In this document: one piece after another, positions 1 through 9,412 of the stretch | Layout of the letters: every line of letters starts with the position of its first letter | How positions within the stretch are numbered: the stretch's first letter is position 1 | Origin: DASYLJ01 sp964404165 | GTDB taxonomy: Bacteria; Desulfobacterota; Binatia; DP-6 | NCBI GenBank assembly: GCA_964404165.1 | Contig: CAYOIZ010000018.1 | Location: 1-64,000 of the forward strand | Length of the DNA: 64,000 nt | Direction of reading: 5' to 3' | Notes under the pieces: model-generated | What the model saw: only the letters and a program-made list of their open reading frames with translations | The model's database searches: none | Told to the model about the DNA's origin: nothing | Program-made: the position numbers and the translations under genes

Positions 1-82
1 CCGCCGGTCGGCGGCGTCTGCGGTTCTCGCTTGTCTTTTCGGAAGTGCATTCGTTCCCCCAATCAACTGACTGATATGCGCT

Positions 83-1336
<1,254 letters not shown>

Positions 1337-1345
1337 GACGCCCCC

Positions 1346-1951
1346 TTAGACCTTCGACTTTCCGGGCCGATTGATGATGACCTCGTCGACGAGGCCGTAT
1401 TCCACTGCCTGTTTGCCCGTCATGAAGAGGTCTCGGTCGGTGTCCTTTTCGACTTTCTTGAGACTCTGCCCCGTGTGCCGCACGAGAATGTTGTTCATCT
1501 GCTCGCGCAGCCGTAGGATTTCCCGTGCCTGGATGTCGATGTCGGCCGCCTGCCCCTGCACACCGCCGAGCGGCTGGTGGATCATGATGCGGGCGTAGGG
1601 CAGTGCGAAGCGCTTCCCCTTCGCCCCTGCCGCGAGGAGCCAGGCGGCCATGCTGGCTGCCTGACCGATGCACAGGGTCGACACCTCGGGCTTCACGTAC
1701 TGCATGGTGTCGTAGATGGCCAATCCCGCCGTGACGGACCCACCCGGGGAGTTGATGTAGATGGAAATGTCCTTCTCCGGGTCCTCGGACTCGAGGAAGA
1801 GCAGCTGGGCGACGACGAGGTTGGCCAGATCGTCACCGATGGGACTGCCCAGGATGATGATCCGGTCACGCAGGAGACGCGAATAGATGTCGTAGGCACG
1901 TTCGCCGCGACCGGTCTGCTCGATGACGATGGGGACGAGGTTCGCTTGCAT
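1346..1951 (-). CDS. clpP: ATP-dependent Clp protease proteolytic subunit ClpP
   Basis: Serine peptidase forming the tetradecameric proteolytic chamber that works with ClpX and probably ClpA. Counting from the ATG at 1951 (201 aa), the triad is Ser100 (GQAASMAAW), His125 (MIHQPLGG) and Asp174 (TDRD). The oxyanion glycines (NSPGGSV) lie near 68-73. The open frame extends 20 codons further to a TTG at 2011, but that would overlap the tig stop and lacks family similarity, so the ATG is preferred. A GGAGAG lies 13 bases upstream of it. Second gene of the tig-clpP-clpX operon. Confidence 0.97.
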   Translation of the reverse strand: MQANLVPIVIEQTGRGERAYDIYSRLLRDRIIILGSPIGDDLANLVVAQLLFLESEDPEKDISIYINSPGGSVTAGLAIYDTMQYVKPEVSTLCIGQAASMAAWLLAAGAKGKRFALPYARIMIHQPLGGVQGQAADIDIQAREILRLREQMNNILVRHTGQSLKKVEKDTDRDLFMTGKQAVEYGLVDEVIINRPGKSKV

Positions 1952-1994
1952 CGGCGCGGGCCCGCTCTCCAGACTCGAAGGAAGTGTACCGGCT

Positions 1995-3299
1995 TTACTT
2001 TTCACGGGCAACTTCTTCCGTGACCGGCACCGGCACGATCTTGGCAGCGCCGAGAACGTGCTCGAGCGCTCGCTGCCGGATCATCCGCGCACGCAATGCC
2101 GCCCGTGCCTCCGGGCGGTCGTAGAAGGCGCGAACGCGTTCGGGCGCCTGCCCTTCCCGCGCCGCCATGGCGTCCACTTCGGCATTCAACGCGTCGTCCA
2201 CCACCGAAAAACCCTCCCGCTCCGCCAGCGCATCGAGGATGAGCTCTGCGCGTACGTCGCGTTCTGCCCGCGGGCGCAGTTGCTGGCGCAGACCATCCAA
2301 CGCGCGATCCTGCTCGACGCCTTCCGGGAGCCGCACGTCGAGGCTCGCCAGCATCGCGTCGGACCGCCGCGCGACCAGCGACTCGGGCACCTCGAAGGTG
2401 TGCCGCGACAGCAGCTGGTCGATGATCGATTCGCGCACCGCAGCTTCGGCCCGCTCATTCGCCTGGCGCTCGAGATCGGCTCGGATACGGGATCGCAGGT
2501 CGGCGAGCGACTCGGAGCGCCCGTGATCGCGCGCGAAGTCGTCGTCGAGGGGCGGGAGCTCCTTCTGTCGCAGGTCGAGGATATCGACCTCGAACTCGGC
2601 AGTCTTTCCAGCCAGCGACGGATTGCCGTAGTCGTCCGGATAGGTGACCTGGAGCGAAGAGCGCGACCCCCGATTCTGACCGACGAGCTGACGCTCGAGC
2701 GCGAGCGGGAAGGTACCGCCACCCGCCTCGACCATGACGTTCTCGCGCGTCACCGGTTCCGCACCATCGACGCGACTGGTGAGGTTGAGCGTGACGACAT
2801 CGCCGTTCTCGACGATGTTGCGCCCGTCGACCGGGCGGAGCTGCGCGACGGAATCGCGGAGCGACCCGAGCACCTCGTCGACGTCCTCGTCGCGGACCGC
2901 GACGATCGGTCGCTGCGCCTCGAGGCCGTCGATCTCTCCGATCGCGATCACGGGCCGAACGTCGACGGTGGCGGAGAAGCGAAGTGCCTCGCCGGGCGAC
3001 AGCACGTCGGCGTCGATCTCGGGCGAGCCGACGACGGCGAGCTGATGCTCCTGCACCGCGTGCACGAACGAGTGCTCGATCAGCCGGCCGAGCACCTCGC
3101 GGCGGACCTGCTCACCGAACATCCGCTCCAGCACCCGACGCGGCGCCTTGCCCGGACGGAATCCGGGAAGACGCGCCTGCTGCCCGACCACCGAAAACGC
3201 GCGGTCGATCTCCGCTTGCACGTCGGGCGCCGCAATCTCGAATTGCAGACGTTTCCGGCTCGCGGTGACTTCCTCGAGAGTGACCTTCGCTGCGTCCAT
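1995..3299 (-). CDS. tig: Trigger factor, ribosome-associated chaperone and prolyl isomerase
   Basis: Ribosome-bound chaperone acting on nascent chains at the exit tunnel. At 434 aa it has full family length. The N-terminal ribosome-binding domain includes the signature region PGFRPGKAPRRVLERMFG at about residues 44-61. A central FKBP-like peptidyl-prolyl isomerase domain lies around 150-240, with a helical C-terminal domain after it. It is the first protein gene of the tig-clpP-clpX operon and lies 37 bases downstream of tRNA-Leu on the same strand. A GAGGAG sits just before the ATG. Confidence 0.96.
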   Translation of the reverse strand: MDAAKVTLEEVTASRKRLQFEIAAPDVQAEIDRAFSVVGQQARLPGFRPGKAPRRVLERMFGEQVRREVLGRLIEHSFVHAVQEHQLAVVGSPEIDADVLSPGEALRFSATVDVRPVIAIGEIDGLEAQRPIVAVRDEDVDEVLGSLRDSVAQLRPVDGRNIVENGDVVTLNLTSRVDGAEPVTRENVMVEAGGGTFPLALERQLVGQNRGSRSSLQVTYPDDYGNPSLAGKTAEFEVDILDLRQKELPPLDDDFARDHGRSESLADLRSRIRADLERQANERAEAAVRESIIDQLLSRHTFEVPESLVARRSDAMLASLDVRLPEGVEQDRALDGLRQQLRPRAERDVRAELILDALAEREGFSVVDDALNAEVDAMAAREGQAPERVRAFYDRPEARAALRARMIRQRALEHVLGAAKIVPVPVTEEVAREK

Positions 3300-3336
3300 G
3301 GCTCCTCAGACGCCTCGGCGACGACGCCGCGGGCCA

Positions 3337-3416
3337 TGCGAGAGGGGGGACTTGAACCCCCACGGTTGCCCGCGAGATCCTAAGTCTCGTGCGTCTGCCA
3401 ATTCCGCCACTCTCGC
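3337..3416 (-). tRNA. tRNA-Leu (anticodon TAG)
   Basis: Read on the minus strand, the acceptor stem is GCGAGAG/CTCTCGC. The anticodon stem CGAGA/TCTCG encloses loop CTTAGGA (anticodon TAG, reading CUN leucine codons). A short class II variable arm (CGG-GCAA-CCG) and a T-arm GGGGG-TTCAAGT-CCCCC follow. The discriminator is A, and no CCA is encoded. It lies directly upstream of tig and may share its transcript. Confidence 0.97.
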
Positions 3417-3444
3417 GTTGTCGGTATCCGAACCCAGGTGATCA

Positions 3445-3473
3445 CCCATAACAACGGCCCCCTGGCAAGACAA
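3445..3473 (-). promoter_or_regulatory. Putative sigma-70 promoter of tRNA-Leu / tig operon
   Basis: On the minus strand there is a -35-like TTGTCT (3468-3473), a 17-base spacer and a -10-like TATGGG (3445-3450). This predicts a start about 20 bases before the tRNA-Leu 5' end. The spacing is ideal and it is the only good match in the gap, but high-GC -10 boxes are poorly predictable. Confidence 0.45.
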
Positions 3474-3485
3474 GCCGACACCGCG

Positions 3486-3830
3486 TCAATAGCGCGTCAT
3501 CCCGGGCTCGATCGCTCGTGCCCATGCGTCGATGCCACCGCGAAGCGAGACCACGTCCTGCATGCCGATCGCATCGAGCATCGCCGCACCCGCGAGACTG
3601 CGTACGCCGTGGTGGCAGTACACCACCACCAGGGCGCCACGCGGAGGTCGGAGCGTATCCCGTCGGTCGGTCAGCTCGTCGAGCGGGACCAGCGTGCTGT
3701 TCGGCAACGCGACCAACGCATGCTCCCACGGCTCTCGAACGTCGAGCAGCCAGGAAGGCTCGCCCGCACGCAGCCGCGTCGCGAGGTCGAGCACCGACAT
3801 CTCACGCACGCGCGCACCTGCGCGGACCAT
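3486..3830 (-). CDS. Single-domain rhodanese-like protein
   Basis: Small cytoplasmic protein (114 aa from the ATG at 3830) with one rhodanese domain. The DVREPWEHA motif starts the fold, and the active-site loop is CHHGVRS, so the persulfide-forming Cys is present. Such proteins carry sulfane sulfur or act as GlpE/PspE-like thiosulfate sulfurtransferases; the substrate cannot be told here. The frame opens at a TTG (3839), and an internal ATG at 3800 is also possible; none has a strong ribosome site. It lies just upstream of the tRNA-Leu promoter on the same strand. Confidence 0.85.
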   Translation of the reverse strand: MVRAGARVREMSVLDLATRLRAGEPSWLLDVREPWEHALVALPNSTLVPLDELTDRRDTLRPPRGALVVVYCHHGVRSLAGAAMLDAIGMQDVVSLRGGIDAWARAIEPGMTRY

Positions 3831-4059
3831 AGAAATCAATCATCAACTCGCGGCTGCGGCGCTCGGCCATGTCCATCCTCATGTCATGCGCCGTCTGCAG
3901 GCGGAAGACGTACCCGCCCGGCGATGGTCGGTGCAGGACGACAGGTAACCAACGGCCCGCGCCATCGTATTGACTCGCACCCGGCACGCTCGTATCGAGC
4001 CCACCACGGTGACGATGCCGTCCGGCCGGCGGCCGGCCATCCAGACGAGGAGATTTCGC

Positions 4060-4857
4060 ATGCACCCGAGGCGCACCCCTTCCCTTCGCTTCCTGGCCCC
4101 ACTCGCCGTCACGCTGGCGCTGTCGGCGACAACCGTCGCGCGGGCCCACGTCGAGCTCGGCGCGACGCTCGACGTCGCACAGGAGGTCCCGGCAGTCTCG
4201 ACCCCGAGCACGGCAACCGGTACGGCCACGCTGCTCCTCGAGCCGGATGGACGGATCACCGGTGAGGTCACGGTACAGAATCTCCTCTCGCCGCCGGTCT
4301 TTGCCCACATCCACGAGGGACCGGTCGGCGTTCAGGGGAACGTCATCTTCACCCTCGACGACAGCCCGATCACCGGAACCTCGGGAACCATCACCGTCGA
4401 GACGACGCCGCTGAACGAGGCCCAGATGCAGACGCTCTTCGAGGGCGGCCTCTACGTGAACTTCCACACCGTCGAGAACATCGCCGGCGAGCTGCGCGGG
4501 CAGATCACGGTGCTCCCCGGACTCTGCGACTGCGACACCCTCTCGAGCAAGGACTTCAAGAAGTGCGTCAAGGGCGCCATCAAGGGGCTCGAGAAGGACG
4601 ACAAGAAGTCGACCCCGGTGAAGGCGCTCAAGAAGGCCATCGCGAAGGCGTCGTGCGGCAAGACGAAGGCGCCCAAGAAGGCCATCGCCTGCTGCCTGCC
4701 GCTGAATCCGATCGAGAATATCGTGACCGACGCGCTCTGCGCGGTCGTGCCGGAGAAGAAGTGCGCGAGCCTGGGCGGCACCAGCATGGGCGTCGGGAGC
4801 AGCTGCATCCCTACCAACCCCTGCGTGTCGTCGCCGTCTGGCGCGTTCCTGAACTGA
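4060..4857 (+). CDS. Exported CHRD-domain protein with Cys-rich tail
   Basis: Predicted secreted protein of 265 aa. The ATG at 4060 follows GAGGAG by about 7 bases. A signal peptide covers residues 1-30 (cleavage after VARA). A CHRD domain follows at about 31-145, with the hallmark HIHEG and, later, NFHTVEN...GELRGQI. CHRD domains are beta-rich extracellular modules of unclear biochemical role. The remaining ~110 residues are Lys-rich, then carry ten Cys in all, suggesting a disulfide-bonded second module. The frame is open back to 3970, but that part has no signal-peptide character. Confidence 0.88.
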   Translation: MHPRRTPSLRFLAPLAVTLALSATTVARAHVELGATLDVAQEVPAVSTPSTATGTATLLLEPDGRITGEVTVQNLLSPPVFAHIHEGPVGVQGNVIFTLDDSPITGTSGTITVETTPLNEAQMQTLFEGGLYVNFHTVENIAGELRGQITVLPGLCDCDTLSSKDFKKCVKGAIKGLEKDDKKSTPVKALKKAIAKASCGKTKAPKKAIACCLPLNPIENIVTDALCAVVPEKKCASLGGTSMGVGSSCIPTNPCVSSPSGAFLN

Positions 4858-4880
4858 GCCCGCTCCACCCGAAAACGACT

Positions 4881-4918
4881 GCGCCCCCGACGAGCCGATC
4901 CAGCTCTCGCGGGGGCGC
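4881..4918 (+). terminator. Hairpin terminator after the CHRD gene
   Basis: GCGCCCCCG (4881-4889) pairs perfectly with CGGGGGCGC (4910-4918). The inner CGAG/CTCG can extend the stem. It begins 23 bases after the CHRD stop codon. The downstream T-run is weak (TCAGTTTCC), so efficiency is uncertain. Confidence 0.6.
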
Positions 4919-5025
4919 GTCAGTTTCCTGCCGCGTCCACCGCCACGCCTGACGCCCCTGAACACTGCGGGCACGTCGATGCTGCCCTCCTGCCGGCATA
5001 TCGATTGCTTCGCATCTTCCGGCGA

Positions 5026-5418
5026 ATGGCCCCTTCCCAGCCTCCCGTCCGTGTTCCGCTCGAGTTCGTGAAGTCGAGCATGCGACTGGCGCGACCGATC
5101 TGCGACGCGCAGGGTCGGCTCCTCGCGAGCACCGGCACACTGCTCTCCGACAGCATGGTCCGGCTCCTGCGGCGTTCCGCCGTACAGAGCGTGCTGGTGA
5201 CCGGTGCGACGGACATCCCCCCCTGGGAGGTGGTCCGCCCCTTGGAGCAGGATCTGATGCGCTTGCAGGAACGGATATCGCGCGAGGCGAGCGACCCCGC
5301 CCTCCGCGAGCTGGGCGCAGCGGTCGAGCGCCATCTCCGCGCGCGAGCCCTGCAGTTCGAGCAGGAGGACGCCAAGGCCGCCGCGGCCGACGACGCCCAG
5401 GAGCCCGCGGCCCGATGA
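5026..5418 (+). CDS. Small protein with HD-GYP-type N-terminal-like region
   Basis: Soluble protein of about 130 aa, starting at the ATG at 5026 (a TTG at 5005 is possible). Residues ~20-65 (LARPICDAQGRLLASTGTLL, then a hydrophobic LRRSAVQSVLV) resemble the short beta domain often found ahead of HD-GYP/HDOD output domains. The rest is helical, charged and Ala/Glu-rich. Its stop overlaps the start of the HDOD gene (ATGA at 5415-5418). The two are therefore probably co-translated parts of one signalling unit. Function unknown. Confidence 0.75.
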   Translation: MAPSQPPVRVPLEFVKSSMRLARPICDAQGRLLASTGTLLSDSMVRLLRRSAVQSVLVTGATDIPPWEVVRPLEQDLMRLQERISREASDPALRELGAAVERHLRARALQFEQEDAKAAAADDAQEPAAR

Positions 5419-6290
5419 GCGGACATCTCCAGGTGGCACCAGATGCATCCGCGCGCCCACGCCACGACGTCCTCCGCCGCCGCGTCGAGCGCCTGCGGTC
5501 GGTGCCCACCCTGCCTCGACTCCTGCAACGCGTGGTCGGTGCGCTCGAAGATCCCGACGTCAACTTCGAGAACGTGGGGAGCCTCATCGAGGTCGACCAG
5601 TCGCTGACGTCGCAGATACTCCGCCTGGCGAACTCCGCCTTCTACAGCGCGCAGGGGCGCGTCGGACGCGTGACCGGCGCGCTCGTCATGCTCGGCACCG
5701 TCGTCACCCGCAGCGTCGTCCTGTCGACGAGCGTGCTCGACGTCCGCAAAGTGGGCCTGCGCGGCTTCTGGGAGCATTCGCTCGGCTGTGCGGTGGCGGC
5801 CGGCGCGATCGCCAAGGTGACCGGACTGGCACAACCCGAAGAGGTGAGCGCCGCAGGCCTGCTGCACGATCTCGGCAAGGTCGTGCTCTTCAAGGAGCTG
5901 CCCGACGTCTTCGAGGAGATCGTGCGCCGCGCCGCCGAGGACGGCCGTAGCTTCCGCGCGCTCGAGCAGGAGGAGCTCGGGCTCGACCACTGCGAGATCG
6001 CGTCGTGGCTGGTGGCACGGTGGAATCTTCCCGCCTGCCTCGCCGAGCCCATCATGCATCATCATCATCCGTCGCGTGCGCGGCGGGCGGTCAACGAAAC
6101 GGCGATCGTGCACGTCGCCAACTCGCTGGTGCGGATGCTCGACTACGGCAGCGGCGGCGACACGCGCATCCCGACGATCGACTCGGCGGCATGGACGCGG
6201 CTCGGGCTCGACGGTCCCATGCTCGATCGGGTGCTCGCGACGTACGCCCGCGACCTCGACCACGCCCTCAACTTCGCACTGTTCGACTGA
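5415..6290 (+). CDS. HDOD-domain signalling protein
   Basis: Protein of 291 aa dominated by an HDOD domain. It has the typical start VPTLPRLLQRVVGALEDPD and the VDQSLTSQILRLANSAFY stretch. A degenerate HD segment follows (LLHDLGKVVLF), then a natural His run (MHHHHPS) late in the domain. HDOD proteins are usually non-enzymatic signalling or scaffold modules in motility, cell-cycle and c-di-GMP circuits. Its ATG overlaps the stop of the preceding small gene, implying coupling. The partner gene supports a signalling role, but input and output are unknown. Confidence 0.92.
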   Translation: MSGHLQVAPDASARPRHDVLRRRVERLRSVPTLPRLLQRVVGALEDPDVNFENVGSLIEVDQSLTSQILRLANSAFYSAQGRVGRVTGALVMLGTVVTRSVVLSTSVLDVRKVGLRGFWEHSLGCAVAAGAIAKVTGLAQPEEVSAAGLLHDLGKVVLFKELPDVFEEIVRRAAEDGRSFRALEQEELGLDHCEIASWLVARWNLPACLAEPIMHHHHPSRARRAVNETAIVHVANSLVRMLDYGSGGDTRIPTIDSAAWTRLGLDGPMLDRVLATYARDLDHALNFALFD

Positions 6291-6299
6291 CCGCGCCGC

Positions 6300-6626
6300 T
6301 CAGTGCAGCAGGTCGGTGGTGTCGAAGTACACCTCCTCGACCGACTCGCACTCCTGGCACTCGAGTCGCGCCACGCGGAAGCGCCGCCCCTGCTCCTCGC
6401 GCGGCCCCTCGCCGCGTCGCTCGAGGTAGCCGCCGCAGTGGCACCATCGCCGTGACAGATGCCCGTCCATGTCGGCGAACGAGCGGATGTGGATGGCGAG
6501 GTCGAGGGTCGCCCCGGCGCGCGTGCGCGCCGCGGCACGCAGTCGGCTCCGACGCCGACGGCGCAGGGCCATGGCCGCGACCGCCGCGACGATCGCCGCG
6601 ACGAAGAGCAGGTGGGTCACGCCCAC
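6300..6626 (-). CDS. Small membrane-anchored Cys-motif protein
   Basis: About 108 aa, most likely starting at a GTG at 6626, 8 bases after the msrB stop, with GGAG inside the msrB end. A hydrophobic N-terminal helix (residues ~3-19) is followed by an Arg-rich patch. A soluble tail carries CHC and CQEC pairs (WCHCGGY ... LECQECES), spaced like a zinc- or redox-binding knuckle. No family recognised. Its tight position behind msrB suggests co-expression and perhaps a role in methionine-sulfoxide repair or thiol chemistry, which is inference. Confidence 0.65.
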   Translation of the reverse strand: MGVTHLLFVAAIVAAVAAMALRRRRRSRLRAAARTRAGATLDLAIHIRSFADMDGHLSRRWCHCGGYLERRGEGPREEQGRRFRVARLECQECESVEEVYFDTTDLLH

Positions 6627-6633
6627 CCCGCAT

Positions 6634-7032
6634 TCACTCCTTCGTCTCGAAGTCGAGGCTGACGGAGTTGATGCACCAGCGCTGGCCGCTGGGACGCGGC
6701 CCGTCGTCGAAGACGTGGCCGAGATGCGCATCGCAGACGGCGCAGAGCGCCTCGGTGCGCCGCATGCCGTGGCTGGCGTCCTCGGCCACCCGCACGCGAT
6801 CGTCCGCGATGGGGGCCCAGAAGCTCGGCCAGCCCGTGCCCGAGTCGAACTTCTCGTCCGACCGGAAGAGCTCGGTTCCGCACCCGGCGCAGCGATAGAC
6901 GCCCGTCGCGTGCTGATCCCAGAGCGCGCCGGTGAAGGCCCTTTCGGTGCCCTTCTGGCGCATCACCGCGAATTGCTCCGGCGTCAGCTCGCGACGCCAC
7001 TCCTCGTCCGACTTGGCCACCTTGCGCGTCAT
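6634..7032 (-). CDS. msrB: Peptide methionine-(R)-S-oxide reductase MsrB
   Basis: Repairs the R-epimer of methionine sulfoxide in proteins. The 132-residue length is typical for a stand-alone MsrB. The catalytic Cys120 sits in RWCINSVSL. Zinc ligands are Cys48/Cys51 (CAGC) and Cys97/Cys100 (CAVC). The conserved SGTGWPSFW stretch lies at 64-72. There is no signal peptide, so it is cytoplasmic. It sits between a DUF882-type peptidase gene upstream (14 bases) and the small Cys-motif membrane gene downstream. Confidence 0.97.
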   Translation of the reverse strand: MTRKVAKSDEEWRRELTPEQFAVMRQKGTERAFTGALWDQHATGVYRCAGCGTELFRSDEKFDSGTGWPSFWAPIADDRVRVAEDASHGMRRTEALCAVCDAHLGHVFDDGPRPSGQRWCINSVSLDFETKE

Positions 7033-7045
7033 GACGACGCCCTGC

Positions 7046-7621
7046 CTACCAGGTTCGGAAGGGACCGCAATCGAGGTGGACGAACCCGGAGCGCGGATAG
7101 TAGCCGACGCCCCCCGCCTGGAGTGCGATGCCCGCCCGCCGCACCTGGCGCATGTCGCTGTCGGGCAGGATCAGGTCGATCGCCTTGCCGTCGAGGTGGT
7201 AGCTGTTCTTGGCGACGCCCGACCAGCGGCTCCGCCGGCGCTTCATCTCGTTGGTCTCGGGCGACCGGTACCCGGAGACGACGTGGATGGCGTCGCGACT
7301 GCCCACCATCCGCCGCACCGCGTGCACGATGTCGAGCACCTCGGGCGCGATGTCGTGGATCTGGTCGGTCCGATGATCGCGCAGCACGTGGGCGATGGCC
7401 CGGAGTTCCTGCGGTTGATAGCGGCCGTTCACGCAGTAGTCGGCGGTGAGCTCCTCGCCGGTGTGCATGGCATAGAACGAGAGGGAGCGATTCGATGGAA
7501 GCGCCGCCCGAGCCAGCGACGGTCCGAGCAGGCAACCCAGTGCGAACGTACCACCGAGCGCGAGCGCGTCACGGCGGCTGCATCCTTGGGACGTGCCGTC
7601 CCTTCCCTCGTGTCCACCCAT
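7046..7621 (-). CDS. Tat-exported DUF882/YcbK-like M15 peptidase-fold protein
   Basis: 191 aa from the ATG at 7621, which follows a strong ribosome site (AAAGGAGG). The N-terminus carries a twin-arginine signal (SRRDALALGG then a hydrophobic stretch). The mature part matches the DUF882/YcbK family with zinc-peptidase-like motifs: SGYRSPETN, SYHLDGKAIDL and GFVHLDCGP, giving His/Asp/His ligands. Family members act on peptidoglycan peptides in the periplasm. It is followed by msrB and lies next to a divergent-oriented cell-wall pair, in line with an envelope role. Confidence 0.9.
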   Translation of the reverse strand: MGGHEGRDGTSQGCSRRDALALGGTFALGCLLGPSLARAALPSNRSLSFYAMHTGEELTADYCVNGRYQPQELRAIAHVLRDHRTDQIHDIAPEVLDIVHAVRRMVGSRDAIHVVSGYRSPETNEMKRRRSRWSGVAKNSYHLDGKAIDLILPDSDMRQVRRAGIALQAGGVGYYPRSGFVHLDCGPFRTW

Positions 7622-7723
7622 GCTCGCCCCTCCTTTCCGTGATTCCGAGGTTGATCTCGGTCCGTCCTCGCGGCGGCTTGAGGGCGCGTTATACAGACGG
7701 ACAGCCAAACGCGCCAACTTTTC

Positions 7724-9349
7724 TCACGTCTCCGACGCCCCTCGCCGCCGGCGCATCGCCGCGGTCAGATTTCTGGCCAGCACCCGATCGCGTCCATAGA
7801 CGTCTTCGCGGAACTGCACCCGACCATCGTCACCGACCCAGGCCGTCTCGTACATGAGGTGGACGGGGACGGCGTGCGCGACACCGATGGTCCGCGTGTC
7901 CCAGTCCGCGAGGATCTGGGCCCGTCGCTCGGGGGTCCAGTCGGGCTGACCGGCGAGTAACGCGTCGGCCAGGGCCAGCGCGTCTCCGAGCCGAACGCAG
8001 CCCGAGCTGAGCGCCCGGCGGGCCTGCCGCATCAGTCCCTTCGAGTTCGTGTCGTGCAGGTAGACGTCGTAGTCGTTCGGAATCTGGAACTTGACGCGGC
8101 CGAGCGGATTGCCGGGGCCGGGCTCCTGGCGCAGCTTGAGGGCTCCGATGCCGGTGCCGATGGCGCTCCAGTCGACGCCCTGCGTATCCATCTCGTCCGC
8201 GTCGGCGCCCCAGCTCGCGTACACGCGGATCCCGTGATCGGCGAAGTACTGCTGGTTGCGACGCAGCTTCGGTAGCATGTCCTCCTTCGCGAGCTTCACG
8301 GGGACGGTCCACGTCGGGTTGAACACCAGACGGGTGATACGCGAGCTGAACTCCGGGGTCCGACGGGTGGCACTGCCCACTACCACCGGCATCACGAGCG
8401 CCACGCGCCCTTCGTCGACCACTTCCAGCGTGTAGCCCGGGATGTTGACGCGCACGTGGCGCGCGCCGAGCTCGTCGGGCATCCATCGCCAGCGCTCCAT
8501 GTTGACGACGATCTGCTCGATGCGCTCGTCGACCGACGTCGCCATCGCGCGACGTGTCGCCTGGCCGATCACCCCGTCGACGGTGAGACCGTGACGATCC
8601 TGGAAGGACTTCACCGCGACCTCGAGCTCGCCGTCGTACAAGACCGCGTCGCTCGCCACGGCGAGCTCTCCGGTGACGACGAGGCGCTGCCGGATCGTCG
8701 CGATGACGGGGTCGCTCTCGCCGGGATGCAGCGACGGCCCCTCAGGAATCGGCGCCCATCCTCCCGCAGCCGCCAGCCGACGATACTGCTCGAGCGCGCC
8801 GCGCAGTCGCGCATATGCCGGATGTCGTGGGGCGAGCCCCGCCAGGAAGGCCGCCGGGTCGCTCGAGCTCGTCGCGGCGACGGTCAGCGCCACCGCATCG
8901 GTGGTCCGTGGTACGATCGCGCTCTCGTCGGACGGTCGCGGCGGCGCGACCCCGCGATGCATGTCCCTCACCCAGCGCAGCACGGCGTCGGTCAGCAGCA
9001 GATCGCGCGTCGCGACCGCCTCGGCATCTGTGGGCGCCGCGTGTCCCGCCATCGCGTGGACATGGTACGCCGCCGGATCGAGACCGTCGGCGGACGCACC
9101 CGCGAGCAGCTGCGCCACGCTCACCCCGCGCGCACCGTCCCACGCCGCCGCGTCGCGGCGCGCGGCGTAGACCTGCCGTAACGATCCACCGTCGAGCTCC
9201 ACGCCGTCCACGATCACCTGTGCCGGCGTGAGACGACGGGCGATCGCCGCCGCGACCGGATCCGCCTCCGGCGTCGATTGCGCGCGCAGTGGCGCGACGA
9301 GCAGAAGCACACCGGCGACCACGGCCGGTAGCTGGGCGACTCGCGACAT
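7724..9349 (-). CDS. L,D-transpeptidase of the YcbB (LdtD) type
   Basis: 541 aa from the ATG at 9349, preceded by GAGGAG. A signal peptide covers about residues 1-24. A scaffold region contains a peptidoglycan-binding domain (VKSFQDRHGLTVDGVIGQAT). The C-terminal YkuD catalytic domain has HDT and then SSGCVRL, which contains the nucleophilic Cys. Such periplasmic enzymes make 3-3 cross-links or attach proteins to peptidoglycan and resist most beta-lactams. It is divergent from the PBP4-like gene. The open frame extends upstream, but only the 9349 start gives a signal peptide. Confidence 0.93.
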   Translation of the reverse strand: MSRVAQLPAVVAGVLLLVAPLRAQSTPEADPVAAAIARRLTPAQVIVDGVELDGGSLRQVYAARRDAAAWDGARGVSVAQLLAGASADGLDPAAYHVHAMAGHAAPTDAEAVATRDLLLTDAVLRWVRDMHRGVAPPRPSDESAIVPRTTDAVALTVAATSSSDPAAFLAGLAPRHPAYARLRGALEQYRRLAAAGGWAPIPEGPSLHPGESDPVIATIRQRLVVTGELAVASDAVLYDGELEVAVKSFQDRHGLTVDGVIGQATRRAMATSVDERIEQIVVNMERWRWMPDELGARHVRVNIPGYTLEVVDEGRVALVMPVVVGSATRRTPEFSSRITRLVFNPTWTVPVKLAKEDMLPKLRRNQQYFADHGIRVYASWGADADEMDTQGVDWSAIGTGIGALKLRQEPGPGNPLGRVKFQIPNDYDVYLHDTNSKGLMRQARRALSSGCVRLGDALALADALLAGQPDWTPERRAQILADWDTRTIGVAHAVPVHLMYETAWVGDDGRVQFREDVYGRDRVLARNLTAAMRRRRGASET

Positions 9350-9412
9350 TCGATACTCCTCGAGGTTCGGGCGCGGACCATAGCGCAGCCGCTGGCGTTT
9401 TGCCCGTGTCGC

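Noticed and set aside
1..14. CCGCCG-GT-CGGCGG palindrome at the window edge
   Set aside because: The loop would be only two bases and its context is cut by the window, so no terminator or operator call is justified.
6054..6069. His-run (MHHHHPS) resembling an affinity tag
   Set aside because: It lies inside the HDOD domain, where neighbouring His residues are normal; there is no sign of artificial sequence.
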